A stretch of 64,000 nucleotides of DNA from an uncultured Pelagibacteraceae bacterium. Lineage in GTDB: Bacteria; Pseudomonadota; Alphaproteobacteria; Pelagibacterales; AG-422-B15. The stretch covers positions 1 through 64,000 of the forward strand of contig CABYZQ010000005.1 of NCBI GenBank assembly GCA_902523535.1. The letters run 5' to 3'. A program made the translations under genes and the position numbers. The notes beneath the pieces were generated by a model, which searched no databases, was not told where the DNA came from, and saw nothing but the letters and a program-made list of their open reading frames with translations. This document shows positions 1 through 8,771 of this stretch, piece after piece (the stretch's first letter is position 1; each line of letters starts with the position of its first letter).

Positions 1-158
1 GTTATAGGTTTATTTCATACGCTGCAAGTTTTGGTGGTAGAAAAAATAGTGGCTATGGACGAGAGAGCGGAGCTGAAGCAATAAGAGATATGCAATTAAG
101 AAAAACTATCTGGACCTCAACTGCAAGAGTAACAGAAGACCCATTTAAGATCAGATAA
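1..158 (+). CDS. Aldehyde dehydrogenase, C-terminal end (partial)
   Basis: Only the last 51 codons (frame from base 3, TAA at 156-158) are in the window; the gene starts upstream. The tail reads FGGRKNSGYGRESG followed by EAIRDMQLRKTIW, the typical end of NAD(P)-dependent aldehyde dehydrogenases, where the FGGxKxSGxGRE stretch contributes to the substrate entrance and oligomer contacts. The catalytic Cys and Glu lie outside the window, so substrate and subfamily cannot be told. The next gene begins 12 bases downstream on the same strand. Confidence 0.8.
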   Translation, partial: YRFISYAASFGGRKNSGYGRESGAEAIRDMQLRKTIWTSTARVTEDPFKIR

Positions 159-169
159 GTACTTTTATT

Positions 170-442
170 ATGTCTAGTAAACTTGAACAAGATATCTCAA
201 AACTTGATTATTTATTCAATCAAATAAAAGAACCAATAGTTTGTGTTAAATGCTCAGATGAATTAACTCAAGGCTTAACAGATGCAAAATCTATTCAAGA
301 TTATTCAAGAATCGATGTAGGTTTTACTGATCGAGGGCTTCAAATTTGGTGTCAAAGGCATCAATTAAATATTTGTCACATTAATTTTGAAGGAAAAATG
401 CCTGAAGCAGATTTCAGGTGCTTAGAAAAAAAGAATAAATAA
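170..442 (+). CDS. Small hypothetical protein with possible zinc site
   Basis: A 90-residue soluble protein of no recognised function. It has a C-x2-C pair (C25, C28) and, in the stretch GLQIWCQRHQLNICHINFEG, a C-x2-H pair (C61, H64). Together these could bind one zinc ion, but this is an inference from spacing. The WC-x-RH-x5-C-x-I-x-FEG pattern resembles small uncharacterised proteobacterial proteins. The gene ends directly against the sbcB start (TAA then ATG), so the two are probably co-transcribed and translationally coupled. Confidence 0.6.
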   Translation: MSSKLEQDISKLDYLFNQIKEPIVCVKCSDELTQGLTDAKSIQDYSRIDVGFTDRGLQIWCQRHQLNICHINFEGKMPEADFRCLEKKNK

Positions 443-1867
443 ATGAAATATATTTTTTGGGATTTAGAGACATCAACATTGAACGCAGCTTATGGATCCA
501 TTGTTCAAGCAGCTGCTATATGCACGGATGAAGACTTTAATATCATTGACCAATTTGATTTGAGAGGTCGAATGAAGAGGGAATATCCTGTTCCTTCAGC
601 AAAGGCTTTGTTAGTTAATGGTGTTTCCATTGATCAATTAAAGAATCATGAAAATTCAAACTTTAGTTTAATTGCTCAAATACAAACTAAATTATTATCT
701 TGGGGTGAGTGCCTTTTCATAGGATATAATTCAATTTCATTTGATGACATGCACCTAAGGCAATCTCTTTATCAATCAGCTTTACCACCTTACATCACAA
801 ATACGAATGGCAATAAAAGAGGCGATGCAATGAAACTTCTTCATTCTGCAGCAGCAGTTTATCCAAACGCGTTTGTGAGACCGCTTGATGATAATACTGG
901 TAAAATTACTTTTAGATTAGAAAAGTTTGCTGCAGCTAATGGTATAGAACATTCAAAGGCCCATGACGCTCTATCAGATGTTGAAGCAACATTGGGTGTT
1001 TGTAAGCTTATAAAAGACCGATGCAACGATGTATGGGAAAGTTCATTAAAAACTGCATCAAAACAAGACCTCTATAAATATGTTGATCAAGAAAAAGTGT
1101 TTTGTGCGAGTAGGTTCTTTAGAGGAAAAGAATATACGCACGGCCTTGCCTACATTACCAAGGATCCTTCATATGAAAATCATGTTTACTGTTTTGATTT
1201 GTCAATCGACCCAGATTATGTTTTTGATTTAGATAGGGCAGAGCTAAAGAAGATGTTTAAGGGTAAAAATAAGTGTTTTCATATGATCAAAGCGAACGAA
1301 CAGCCGATTTTATTAGATGAAGATTATCTCTTTAGGTCAGAAGATTATAAAGATCTTTCACCCGAAATCGTAAATGAGCGTATGAAAAAAATAAGAGGTA
1401 ATAAAAATTTTATAGAAAAATTTACTAACCTTCTTTTAGACAAAGGTGAAGATAGAGAACTTAGCCAGGACCAAACTGAAAAACCTGTTGAAGAGCAAAT
1501 TTATAATGGTTTTCCTAGTTCAAAAGACAATTATTTGATGTCTGATTTTCATGCCGCTGAGTGGGATAAGAAGTATGAAATTGCACAAAAAATAACTGAC
1601 AATCGCTCAAAGGAATTTGCAAAAAGAGTAATTTACAATGAAAAACCTGAGTTTTTACCAGAACAAGAAGTTAAGAATCGCGATAAAATAATAGCTGAGA
1701 AAGTACTCTCAATGGACAAATGTTCATGGAATACAATTCCAGGAGCGATGAGTGAAATTGATGATCTAAGAGAAAGTGAAGATGAAATTGATATGGATCG
1801 TTTGGAAGAAATTGATACGTATATTCAAGAACTGGATACATATCATAGGGGAAAGTTAGATGGATAA
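443..1867 (+). CDS. sbcB: Exodeoxyribonuclease I (SbcB-like)
   Basis: A 474-residue protein, nearly the length of E. coli ExoI (475). DEDD 3'-5' exonuclease motifs are visible: FWDLETS with D7 and E9, GYNSISFDD around residues 93-102, and HDALSD with H174 and D179, the DEDDh signature. The remaining C-terminal half corresponds to the SH3-like and helical domains of SbcB. The family degrades single-stranded DNA 3' to 5' and acts in recombination and mismatch repair. The 3' end overlaps rmuC by 8 bases, pairing it with another DNA-maintenance gene. The family is best known from gammaproteobacteria. Confidence 0.9.
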   Translation: MKYIFWDLETSTLNAAYGSIVQAAAICTDEDFNIIDQFDLRGRMKREYPVPSAKALLVNGVSIDQLKNHENSNFSLIAQIQTKLLSWGECLFIGYNSISFDDMHLRQSLYQSALPPYITNTNGNKRGDAMKLLHSAAAVYPNAFVRPLDDNTGKITFRLEKFAAANGIEHSKAHDALSDVEATLGVCKLIKDRCNDVWESSLKTASKQDLYKYVDQEKVFCASRFFRGKEYTHGLAYITKDPSYENHVYCFDLSIDPDYVFDLDRAELKKMFKGKNKCFHMIKANEQPILLDEDYLFRSEDYKDLSPEIVNERMKKIRGNKNFIEKFTNLLLDKGEDRELSQDQTEKPVEEQIYNGFPSSKDNYLMSDFHAAEWDKKYEIAQKITDNRSKEFAKRVIYNEKPEFLPEQEVKNRDKIIAEKVLSMDKCSWNTIPGAMSEIDDLRESEDEIDMDRLEEIDTYIQELDTYHRGKLDG

Positions 1868-2858
1868 TTTAACAGGTCTTGTTCTATTTAGTTGTGGCCT
1901 AATCATTGGTGCAGCAATTACTTACTTTTTATTGCAACGGAAAAAATCAGATGATGACAATGATAAAAGTCTATCTGATGTAAAAGAAATAGTTAAAGAC
2001 CTCAGTAATCAAATTTCTCTAAAAGAAGGAAAAGATGAAGAGCGCTATGATTTAATTAACAAGCTTACAGCAGCATTTACAGGAGGTTCAAAGAAGCAAG
2101 GAATTGCAGGAGAGATTTTATTATTGAATATTTTACAGCAGTCAGGTTTTAGAGAAGGCAAAGATTTTGAAGTACAGAAGAAATACGATGATGAAATTGA
2201 TGGAGAGTTCAAAAAAAAATATCCAGATATTATTTTACATTTACCTGATGATAGAGATTTAGTTATTGACTCAAAAATATCACTGAGTGCATGGCAAGAT
2301 TATTGTAATGCAGATGATGAAACTACTAAGATTGATGCACACAAAAGACATATTCAATCAATAAGAACACATATTAAAAAATTAAGTGAAGCAAATTATC
2401 AAAAAATTTATGAGATCAAAACACTTGATGCTGTGGTGATGTTCATGCCTTACGAAAGTGCTTTTGATTCAATGCTAGATAAAGTTGAAGAGGTAATTAT
2501 TGAAGCTAATAAATTTAAAATTATTTTAGCAAGCCCTTCAACATTGATCTCTGTACTGAAAATAATTGATAACATGTGGTCGATTAATGAGAGAAACAGG
2601 AATGCTGATTCTATTGCAAGCACTGCATTAGAAATTTATGCGCAAGTTGAAAAAGTTTATTCTGCCTTTGAAAATGCTGGACATGAACTTAATAAATCCA
2701 TGGGTTCAATTGAGACAGCTAAATCAAGATTGAGGGATGGAAAGGGGAGTTTGGTATCCAGAGTTAAGAAAATGCTCAAATTAGGTGGCTTGAAACCAGA
2801 TAAGGAAATTCCTGACTTTGAAGAAAATGAAGTTACAAAAATAAAAAAAATTAAGTAA
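1860..2858 (+). CDS. rmuC: DNA recombination protein RmuC
   Basis: A 332-residue RmuC-family protein. One N-terminal membrane helix (about residues 5-24) is followed by a charged coiled-coil stretch and the RmuC nuclease-like domain: KKQGIAGEILLLNIL, YPDIILHLPD, DLVIDSKISLSAW, then DAVVMFMPYE. The VIDSKxSL segment is the PD-(D/E)xK-like core. RmuC is thought to limit inversions at short inverted repeats. It is shorter than E. coli RmuC (475), mostly because the coiled coil is short. Its start lies inside sbcB in another frame. In many alphaproteobacteria rmuC sits beside def-fmt-truA, but here it is with sbcB. Confidence 0.9.
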   Translation: MDNLTGLVLFSCGLIIGAAITYFLLQRKKSDDDNDKSLSDVKEIVKDLSNQISLKEGKDEERYDLINKLTAAFTGGSKKQGIAGEILLLNILQQSGFREGKDFEVQKKYDDEIDGEFKKKYPDIILHLPDDRDLVIDSKISLSAWQDYCNADDETTKIDAHKRHIQSIRTHIKKLSEANYQKIYEIKTLDAVVMFMPYESAFDSMLDKVEEVIIEANKFKIILASPSTLISVLKIIDNMWSINERNRNADSIASTALEIYAQVEKVYSAFENAGHELNKSMGSIETAKSRLRDGKGSLVSRVKKMLKLGGLKPDKEIPDFEENEVTKIKKIK

Positions 2859-2896
2859 ATTCAATAGGTTAATAACTTTTTTAGCGGCCTTTAACC

Positions 2897-2925
2897 TTGA
2901 CTTTAGGCCTCACCGTACTTACATT
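2897..2925 (+). promoter_or_regulatory. Putative sigma-70-type promoter of trxA
   Basis: TTGACT at 2897-2902 and TACATT at 2920-2925, with a 17-base spacer. The trxA ATG follows at 2952 behind an AAGGA Shine-Dalgarno (2940-2944), giving a leader of about 20 bases. Assigned from consensus match and spacing only. Confidence 0.4.
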
Positions 2926-2951
2926 ACAGTCAACTTAAGAAAGGAATTACT

Positions 2952-3275
2952 ATGGCTACGAAAAATATTACAGACGCAACTTTTGAGGAAGAAGTTTTAA
3001 AATCTGATAAACCTGTTGTACTTGATTTTTGGGCACCATGGTGTGGTCCTTGTAAAATGATTGGTCCATCTTTAGAAGAAATCTCAGACGAAATGGCTGA
3101 TAAGATTACTGTTGCTAAAGTTAACATTGATGAGAATCCAGAGACGCCAACTAAATATGGTGTAAGAGGGATCCCAACAATGCTTGTATTTAAAAATGGT
3201 GAAGCTGCAGCAACTAAAGTTGGAGCAGTATCGAAGACAGCTATTGTTGAGTGGATTGAAGATTCAATCGCTTAA
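2952..3275 (+). CDS. trxA: Thioredoxin
   Basis: A 107-residue classical thioredoxin. It has the WCGPC redox site (C31 and C34) after the FWAPW strand end, the conserved buried Asp (D25), and the cis-proline loop RGIPT. It reduces protein disulfides in the cytoplasm, recharged by thioredoxin reductase. A good AAGGA ribosome site precedes the ATG, and an own promoter is likely. The stop overlaps the stop of convergent folC: the bases TTAATTAA at 3272-3279 serve both strands. Confidence 0.97.
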   Translation: MATKNITDATFEEEVLKSDKPVVLDFWAPWCGPCKMIGPSLEEISDEMADKITVAKVNIDENPETPTKYGVRGIPTMLVFKNGEAAATKVGAVSKTAIVEWIEDSIA

Positions 3276-4558
3276 TTAACTTCTAAAACTTTTCCAGCAA
3301 GATAGAGTGAACCGCAAATTAATATGCGCGTATTCTCATTTGCTTCATTAATACTTTTTACTGCTTCAGAAATTGAACTTGAGACTGCAATTTCGGCACA
3401 TTGATCTTTAAGTTTATTTTTGAGTTCATCTGCTGGAATTGCATTTTCCTCGCTTGGAATCGTTATTGTTGTAATCGAGAAGCAATTGCTAAATTGTCTG
3501 ATATAGGCTGCAGGATCTTTTGTATTAATCATTCCAATAATGATGCATAACTTTTTTTCTGGCAAATTTTTGAGTGTGTTATTAAGATTAAATGCAGCAT
3601 CAACATTATGTGATCCATCTAAGTAAAGTTCATTTGATGGTTTCATTTTTGAACATAACTTACCATCCTCTATTTTTTGCATTCGGCCAGGGAAATAAAT
3701 AGATTTATGTTTTTGATCTTTTAAGAATTCTCTTACTTCTATGTTTGGTAATTGAGATATTGCAGCAATTGCAAGCCCAATATTTTTCTTTTGAAATTCA
3801 TTTTGATCATCAAAATTAGAGAACTCTAATGTACTTGCATTGTCTTCATAAATGAGGGTGCCATTTTGTTCCGTTATGTTCCAGTGTATTCCATGAGCAA
3901 AAATAGGAGCTTCATTGTGCTCTGCTTGATTTATCAACATCTCTTTTGCTTCAGGATAGGGTTGAAAGCCAATGATTGCTGGAATTTTATTTTTAATAAT
4001 ACCGGATTTTTCAAATGCAATTTTCTCAATACTATTTCCCAGGAAATCCTGGTGATCGAAAGATATTGATGAAATTATTGAGATCAATGGCTCTATAACA
4101 TTACTGCTATCAAGTCTTCCGCCAAGTCCTACCTCTAGCAGAGTATAGTCAGTATGTGATTTTGATGCAGCCTCAAAAAATGCCCCAGAAGTACTTTCAA
4201 AAAATGTTATTTCTGAACCTTCATTTATGTTTTTAATTTTTTTTAAAAGATTAAATAATTCGTCATTTGTTATTTGTTTATCATTAAATTCAAAACGTTC
4301 ATTAAATCTGACCAGATGAGGAGATATATAGGCATTGGTAGACTTATTATTGTATCTGAGTATTTCTTGAATAAATCTTAGTGTAGAATATTTCCCATTA
4401 GTACCTGCTATATGCAATATATTGTTAATTTTGTTTTGTGGATTTCCTAACTTATTTAAAAGTATTTTAATTCGATCTAAAGAAAGATCGATTTTCTTAG
4501 GGTGTAGTTTTAATAATTCTTCTAAAAGATTATCGATTTGAACATTAGAGATACTCAA
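3272..4558 (-). CDS. folC: Folylpolyglutamate / dihydrofolate synthase
   Basis: A 428-residue Mur-ligase-family enzyme that adds glutamate to dihydropteroate and folates using ATP. Visible motifs are the P-loop HIAGTNGKYST (K56), TLLEVGLGGRLDSSN, SFDHQDFLG (metal and ATP contacts), FPGRMQ and LDGSHNVDA. The P-loop reads GTNGKYS where the family usually has GTNGKGS, a bulky replacement of the last glycine. It is the last gene of the minus-strand trp-accD run and abuts accD with no spacer. Confidence 0.94.
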   Translation of the reverse strand: MSISNVQIDNLLEELLKLHPKKIDLSLDRIKILLNKLGNPQNKINNILHIAGTNGKYSTLRFIQEILRYNNKSTNAYISPHLVRFNERFEFNDKQITNDELFNLLKKIKNINEGSEITFFESTSGAFFEAASKSHTDYTLLEVGLGGRLDSSNVIEPLISIISSISFDHQDFLGNSIEKIAFEKSGIIKNKIPAIIGFQPYPEAKEMLINQAEHNEAPIFAHGIHWNITEQNGTLIYEDNASTLEFSNFDDQNEFQKKNIGLAIAAISQLPNIEVREFLKDQKHKSIYFPGRMQKIEDGKLCSKMKPSNELYLDGSHNVDAAFNLNNTLKNLPEKKLCIIIGMINTKDPAAYIRQFSNCFSITTITIPSEENAIPADELKNKLKDQCAEIAVSSSISEAVKSINEANENTRILICGSLYLAGKVLEVN

Positions 4559-5413
4559 TTAAGCAACTCGTTTTAATAACAGTGAAATAATTTGAGATAA
4601 TTTATCTTTTAAATCTTTTCTATGTACTACCTGATCTATAAATCCATGATCAAGCAAATATTCAGATCGCTGGAAACCATCTGGAAGAGTTTCACCTACA
4701 GTATTAGATATAACTCTGGGTCCAGCAAAACAAATTAGTGCATTCGGTTCAGCCAATGTAACAGATCCAAGAGATCCAAATGAAGCAGTTACACCGCCAC
4801 TTGTAGGATTAGTATTAACTACGATGTAAGGTAATTTAGCGTCCTTAACCATTTGACAAGCAATGGTTGTCTTTGGAAGAGATTGAAGTGAGTGTTGATT
4901 TTCATCCATTCTTGCTCCACCTGAGCAGGTAAAAACAATTAATGGTGTATGATTTGTTACTGAATGCTCTGCAGCTTTTATCATAGCCTCTGCAGCGGAA
5001 GCCCCAACGGAGCCCCCCATGAAATGAAAATTCTGAGCGGCAATTGTTACATTCAAATTATCTATTTTACCAAACCCGATCAAAAAGCAATCATCCATAT
5101 CTGTTTTAGAGCGAGCCTCATTAAACCTTTCTTTGTATGTTTTGAGAGCTTTGAAATTTAATGGGTCACTAAAACCTGAGGGATATTTAATTTCCTCAAA
5201 AACTCCACCATCAAAAAGACCTTTAAACCTAGTACGGGGATGAATTTGTAAATGCTCATCGCAATTGGGGCATACAAATAATGTTGACTCCAGATCACTT
5301 GAATAAAGCATAGTTTGGCACTGTGGACATTTAATCCAGGAATTCTCTGCGATATCTAGACTTTTCTTCTTACGTGGAAAAACTTTTGATATTGTTCTGG
5401 TAAGCCAATTCAT
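4559..5413 (-). CDS. accD: Acetyl-CoA carboxylase carboxyltransferase subunit beta
   Basis: A 284-residue AccD. An N-terminal four-cysteine zinc ribbon (C29, C32, C48, C51) is followed by the crotonase-fold carboxyltransferase domain with FMGGSVGASAAE, VFTCSGGARMDE and VNTNPTSGGVTASFG. With AccA it transfers carboxyl from carboxybiotin to acetyl-CoA, the first step of fatty acid synthesis. accA is not in the window. The trpA-accD-folC order is common in proteobacteria. Its start overlaps the trpA stop by 4 bases, so the two are translationally coupled. Confidence 0.96.
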   Translation of the reverse strand: MNWLTRTISKVFPRKKKSLDIAENSWIKCPQCQTMLYSSDLESTLFVCPNCDEHLQIHPRTRFKGLFDGGVFEEIKYPSGFSDPLNFKALKTYKERFNEARSKTDMDDCFLIGFGKIDNLNVTIAAQNFHFMGGSVGASAAEAMIKAAEHSVTNHTPLIVFTCSGGARMDENQHSLQSLPKTTIACQMVKDAKLPYIVVNTNPTSGGVTASFGSLGSVTLAEPNALICFAGPRVISNTVGETLPDGFQRSEYLLDHGFIDQVVHRKDLKDKLSQIISLLLKRVA

Positions 5414-6204
5414 GATTTCAATTTATTTGTAAGTTTTTTAACCATTGCACCAATATTGGTAGCTGGATTCTGTCCCTCATTCACTGACTTAGATATTTCC
5501 CTGCATAAAGCAGATCCTACAACACAAGCGTCAGTGTCCTTAAAGTCTGCAATTGTTTCTTCAGTGATACCGAATCCGATAATGCATTTTTTCTCAGGTG
5601 CTATTGTCTTAATTAAATTAAACCTGTCCTTTATTTCATTTGGACTCACTTTTAATTTTTGCCCAGTGGTTGATAACATAGAAATATAATAAACAACATC
5701 ATGAGCATCGTTCAAAATTAATTTTAACCTTTCCTCATTTGTTGTAGGACAAAGTAGTTGAATGAAATCTATATTATTGTTTTTACATTTAGCTGCAAAA
5801 TTAAGGTTAAGAGGCCATGGCCAATCCACACAAATAATTCCAGCTACCTTGCTCTCTACACACTTGCTTAAAAAACTATCTTCACCGTATGACATTATTT
5901 TATTTTGATAAGTCATTATGATTACATTTGTATCAAACTCATCTCTTAATGTTTTAATTATATCAAATACGTCATCTGTTTTTATGCCATTAGAAAGAGC
6001 TCTGTACGTACCATCTTGAATTGCCCCTCCATCACCAATATTCGCACCGTGACCTAAACCACACTCAATAATATCAACACCTGATTGGGCTATTTCCCTG
6101 AAAATTTCAAGAGAAGTCTCTTTGTTTGGATCTCCACCTACTGTATAAGTTAATAAAGCTGCATTACTTTGATGAAAAGCATTTAATAGCGGCGATCCAG
6201 TCAT
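5410..6204 (-). CDS. trpA: Tryptophan synthase alpha chain, divergent
   Basis: A 264-residue TIM-barrel protein in the trpA position. Normal TrpA cleaves indole-3-glycerol phosphate and channels indole to TrpB. The catalytic Glu and Asp positions are kept (E47 in DIIECGL, D58 in NIGDGG). The near-invariant loop usually reading PFSDPxADGP is replaced by GLGHGANIGDGG, and the loop-6 motif usually written RTGVTG reads MLSTTG. The C-terminal phosphate loop IIGFGI and VVGSAL is normal. Locus and fold therefore say TrpA, while the active-site loops are unusual. It overlaps trpB and accD by 4 bases each. Confidence 0.82.
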   Translation of the reverse strand: MTGSPLLNAFHQSNAALLTYTVGGDPNKETSLEIFREIAQSGVDIIECGLGHGANIGDGGAIQDGTYRALSNGIKTDDVFDIIKTLRDEFDTNVIIMTYQNKIMSYGEDSFLSKCVESKVAGIICVDWPWPLNLNFAAKCKNNNIDFIQLLCPTTNEERLKLILNDAHDVVYYISMLSTTGQKLKVSPNEIKDRFNLIKTIAPEKKCIIGFGITEETIADFKDTDACVVGSALCREISKSVNEGQNPATNIGAMVKKLTNKLKS

Positions 6205-7433
6205 ATCTTATATCCTAAACGTTCAGCTATAATTCTTGAATCTTTCGCGGAGTCTCCGCAAGAGTCAACTACAATGATAGTATCTTTACTTGAAGATGGA
6301 GCAATTTTTATTGCTTCAGCAAAGGCATGAGAAGGCTCTAATGAAGGACTTACAAAACCTTCCATTCTGCTAACCAATTGAAAAGCATCAATTGCTTCTT
6401 CATCAGATGCCGATGTATACCTAGCTCTTCCAGTTTCTTTAAGAAAACAGTGCAGTGGAGAAACACCTGGATAGTCTAATCCTGCGCTAATAGATGCTGT
6501 TTCTTCAATCTCTCCCTGATTATCTTGAATTACATATTGTGTTGCCCCGTGAAGAACTCCTAAAGGAGAATTGTTAGTAAGAGGGGCTGCATGCATTGAA
6601 GACCCTTCAGGTCCACCAGCTTCTACTCCAATTAATTCAACATTATCATGATCTATCCATTCATTCCAAAACCCAGCTGCAGAGGATCCTCCTCCAACAC
6701 AGTTAATCAGTTTCATGTCTTTAGGGATCTCACCAAATTCATCAATCACTTGTTTTTTCATTTCCCGAGAAATTTGCGCAGTAGACCATGCACATATTTT
6801 TACAAATATTGTTGGTCCAACCGTACTGCCAACACACATGTGCGCCTGCTCGTTTTCACTAGTCCACCATCTCATACATTCTGAAACAGCATCCACAAGT
6901 GTTTGAGACCCTGAATCAACAGGAATAACCTCGGCACCATAACTTCTCATTGAAAATACATTGATCGATTGTCGCTCAATATCTTTAGAACCCATAAATA
7001 TTTTACATTTCAAATTGAATTTTGCAGCAGCCATACTCAACATCTTTCCTGCATAACCTGCACCTGTATCTCCACCAATATAAGTTTTTCCTAATCTCTT
7101 ACAGATGAGACTATGAACTACGGCGTTATATGCTTTATGTGCTCCACCAGTAGCTTTTGAAACAAGCTTGCAATAAATTTGTGCTCCACCAAGGTGTTTA
7201 GTAAGGTTTTCTAGTTTTATGAAAGGAGTTGGAGCACCTATAAAGTTTTTAAAATAAAAATCTCTCTCAGCAATGAAGGTTTCGTCATTTCTCAGTTTTT
7301 CAAACTCTCTAGTTAATTCCTCAATTGGGTGATTCAAACTTTCTGCAATCTGATTTCCACCAAACTTTCCTCCCCAGTAACCGTTTTCATCATGCTGATC
7401 AATAAGTGGAGTGCCCTTTTGTAATTCGATCAT
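6201..7433 (-). CDS. trpB: Tryptophan synthase beta chain, divergent
   Basis: A 410-residue fold-type II PLP enzyme in the trpB position; normal TrpB condenses indole with serine. The PLP lysine is present (K100 in GGAHKAYN), as are SAGLDYPGVSPLH, the DIERQSINVFSMR stretch and the VGGGSSA phosphate loop. Departures from the usual family sequence are LVSKATGGAHK in place of REDLNHTGAHK, GDTGAGYAG in place of ETGAGQHG (catalytic Glu becomes D122), and VVDSCGDSAKD in place of NLSGRGDKD (the Ser contacting the PLP ring nitrogen becomes C392). It is coupled to trpF and trpA by 4-base overlaps. Either a diverged tryptophan synthase or a changed specificity is possible. Confidence 0.8.
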   Translation of the reverse strand: MIELQKGTPLIDQHDENGYWGGKFGGNQIAESLNHPIEELTREFEKLRNDETFIAERDFYFKNFIGAPTPFIKLENLTKHLGGAQIYCKLVSKATGGAHKAYNAVVHSLICKRLGKTYIGGDTGAGYAGKMLSMAAAKFNLKCKIFMGSKDIERQSINVFSMRSYGAEVIPVDSGSQTLVDAVSECMRWWTSENEQAHMCVGSTVGPTIFVKICAWSTAQISREMKKQVIDEFGEIPKDMKLINCVGGGSSAAGFWNEWIDHDNVELIGVEAGGPEGSSMHAAPLTNNSPLGVLHGATQYVIQDNQGEIEETASISAGLDYPGVSPLHCFLKETGRARYTSASDEEAIDAFQLVSRMEGFVSPSLEPSHAFAEAIKIAPSSSKDTIIVVDSCGDSAKDSRIIAERLGYKI

Positions 7434-8068
7434 ATAATATTTTTTGTTTTATTAATAAATTCGGTAATTAATTGTTTATCTTTTATACCCTCTGAATCCT
7501 CAACACCAGAACTAACATCAAAATAACTAGTCTTTTTAAGGTTTATAGCTGAGATTATATTGTCTTTATTAAGTCCTCCTGAAAGAAAAAAGTTCTTAGT
7601 TATTGATAAATTCTCAATTATTTTCCAATCAAATCTATGGCCAGTCCCGCCTTGAACATTAGATTGAGGAGGTGAATCAAGTAAGAAATATTCTACAAAT
7701 GGTTCATATTTAACTAATTCATCTAAGTCATTAGAGGAAGAAATTCCAAAGGCTTTAATAATCTTAAAACCAAACTTCAATTTTATTCTTTCGACCATTT
7801 CAAGAGTTTCGTGACCATGTAGTTGAATATATTGAAAACCAATTCTCAATAAATCATCTAATAAATTAACATCTGGATTAACTGTAACAGCAACAGGTAT
7901 GGTTTGATCTTTTATTTTAGACAAAATTTCCTTGCAATTTTCAACAGTAATGTTTCTGTGGGATTTTTCATAAAAAATAAACCCTATAAAGCTTGCACCA
8001 GCATCAATTGCATGCTGTGCAATTTCTTTATTTTTAACACCACAAATTTTAATTTTAAGATCACTCAC
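7430..8068 (-). CDS. trpF: Phosphoribosylanthranilate isomerase
   Basis: A 212-residue TrpF that interconverts phosphoribosyl-anthranilate and its carboxyphenylamino-deoxyribulose isomer by an Amadori rearrangement. The usual motifs are all present: KICGVKN with the catalytic Cys, FIGFIFYEKSHRN, YIQLHGHE, FLLDSPP with the catalytic Asp, FLSGGLNKDNI, and FDVSSGVEDSEGIKD. Unlike its trpB and trpA neighbours it looks fully canonical. It overlaps pyrF and trpB by 4 bases. Confidence 0.95.
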   Translation of the reverse strand: MSDLKIKICGVKNKEIAQHAIDAGASFIGFIFYEKSHRNITVENCKEILSKIKDQTIPVAVTVNPDVNLLDDLLRIGFQYIQLHGHETLEMVERIKLKFGFKIIKAFGISSSNDLDELVKYEPFVEYFLLDSPPQSNVQGGTGHRFDWKIIENLSITKNFFLSGGLNKDNIISAINLKKTSYFDVSSGVEDSEGIKDKQLITEFINKTKNII

Positions 8069-8757
8069 GTAATTTCTGAATAAATATTTTCAGCTGCTTT
8101 AGCAGGATCTTTAGCATCTGTTATTGGCCTGCCTACAACTAAAATATCAGCCCCTGCGTCAATCGCTTCCTTTGCTGAAAGTGTTCTTTTTTGATCATTT
8201 ACTGCATTCTCTTTACCCCTAATTCCTGGAGAAATTATCTGTAGTTTGCTTTCATGAGTATTTTTTACTTCTGAAATTTCTAGGGGACTACAAACAATGC
8301 CATCCATACCACAATTGACAGCAAGTTGAGTTAGCTGTTTTACATTCTCATTAACTGATTTCTCAATGCCAATCTCTGAAATTTTTGCATCATTAAAGCT
8401 GGTTAGCATAGTTACACCGATTAATTTAGTTCTACTTTGAAGTTCGTTTTTTGCTTTTACACACTCAGTAATCATTTCCGAGCCACCTGAAAGATGTAAA
8501 GTAGTATATTCTGGTTGAAACTGTAAAATATTGCTAAGCGCTTGTTTTACTGTATTGGGAATATCGTATAATTTTAGATCAATAAAAATCGGAATTTCAA
8601 ATTTTTTTATTTTTTCCATTCCCAGAAGACCACATGACGTAAAAAATTCTAATCCTAATTTAATCCCCCCTATATGAGGGGAAATTTGATCAACTAATGC
8701 TACTGCCTTATCAATATCGCTTGTATCGATAGCACAAAAAATAGGATTATTATTCAA
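8065..8757 (-). CDS. pyrF: Orotidine 5'-phosphate decarboxylase
   Basis: A 230-residue PyrF, the last step of UMP synthesis. Core motifs are FCAIDTSD, IGGIKLGLEFF, and FIDLKLYDIPNTV, the DxKxxD catalytic tetrad segment, followed by ISPGIRGKE and ADILVVGRPIT that bind the phosphate. Length is normal. It heads the tightly overlapped pyrF-trpF-trpB-trpA-accD-folC string, 14 bases after ihfB. Confidence 0.96.
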   Translation of the reverse strand: MNNNPIFCAIDTSDIDKAVALVDQISPHIGGIKLGLEFFTSCGLLGMEKIKKFEIPIFIDLKLYDIPNTVKQALSNILQFQPEYTTLHLSGGSEMITECVKAKNELQSRTKLIGVTMLTSFNDAKISEIGIEKSVNENVKQLTQLAVNCGMDGIVCSPLEISEVKNTHESKLQIISPGIRGKENAVNDQKRTLSAKEAIDAGADILVVGRPITDAKDPAKAAENIYSEIT

Positions 8758-8771
8758 AACAAAATTATAGT

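Noticed and set aside
2886-2909. GGCCT/AGGCC inverted repeat after rmuC as a terminator
   Set aside because: The stem is only 5 bases with a 14-base loop, no T-run follows, and it overlaps the better-supported trxA promoter.
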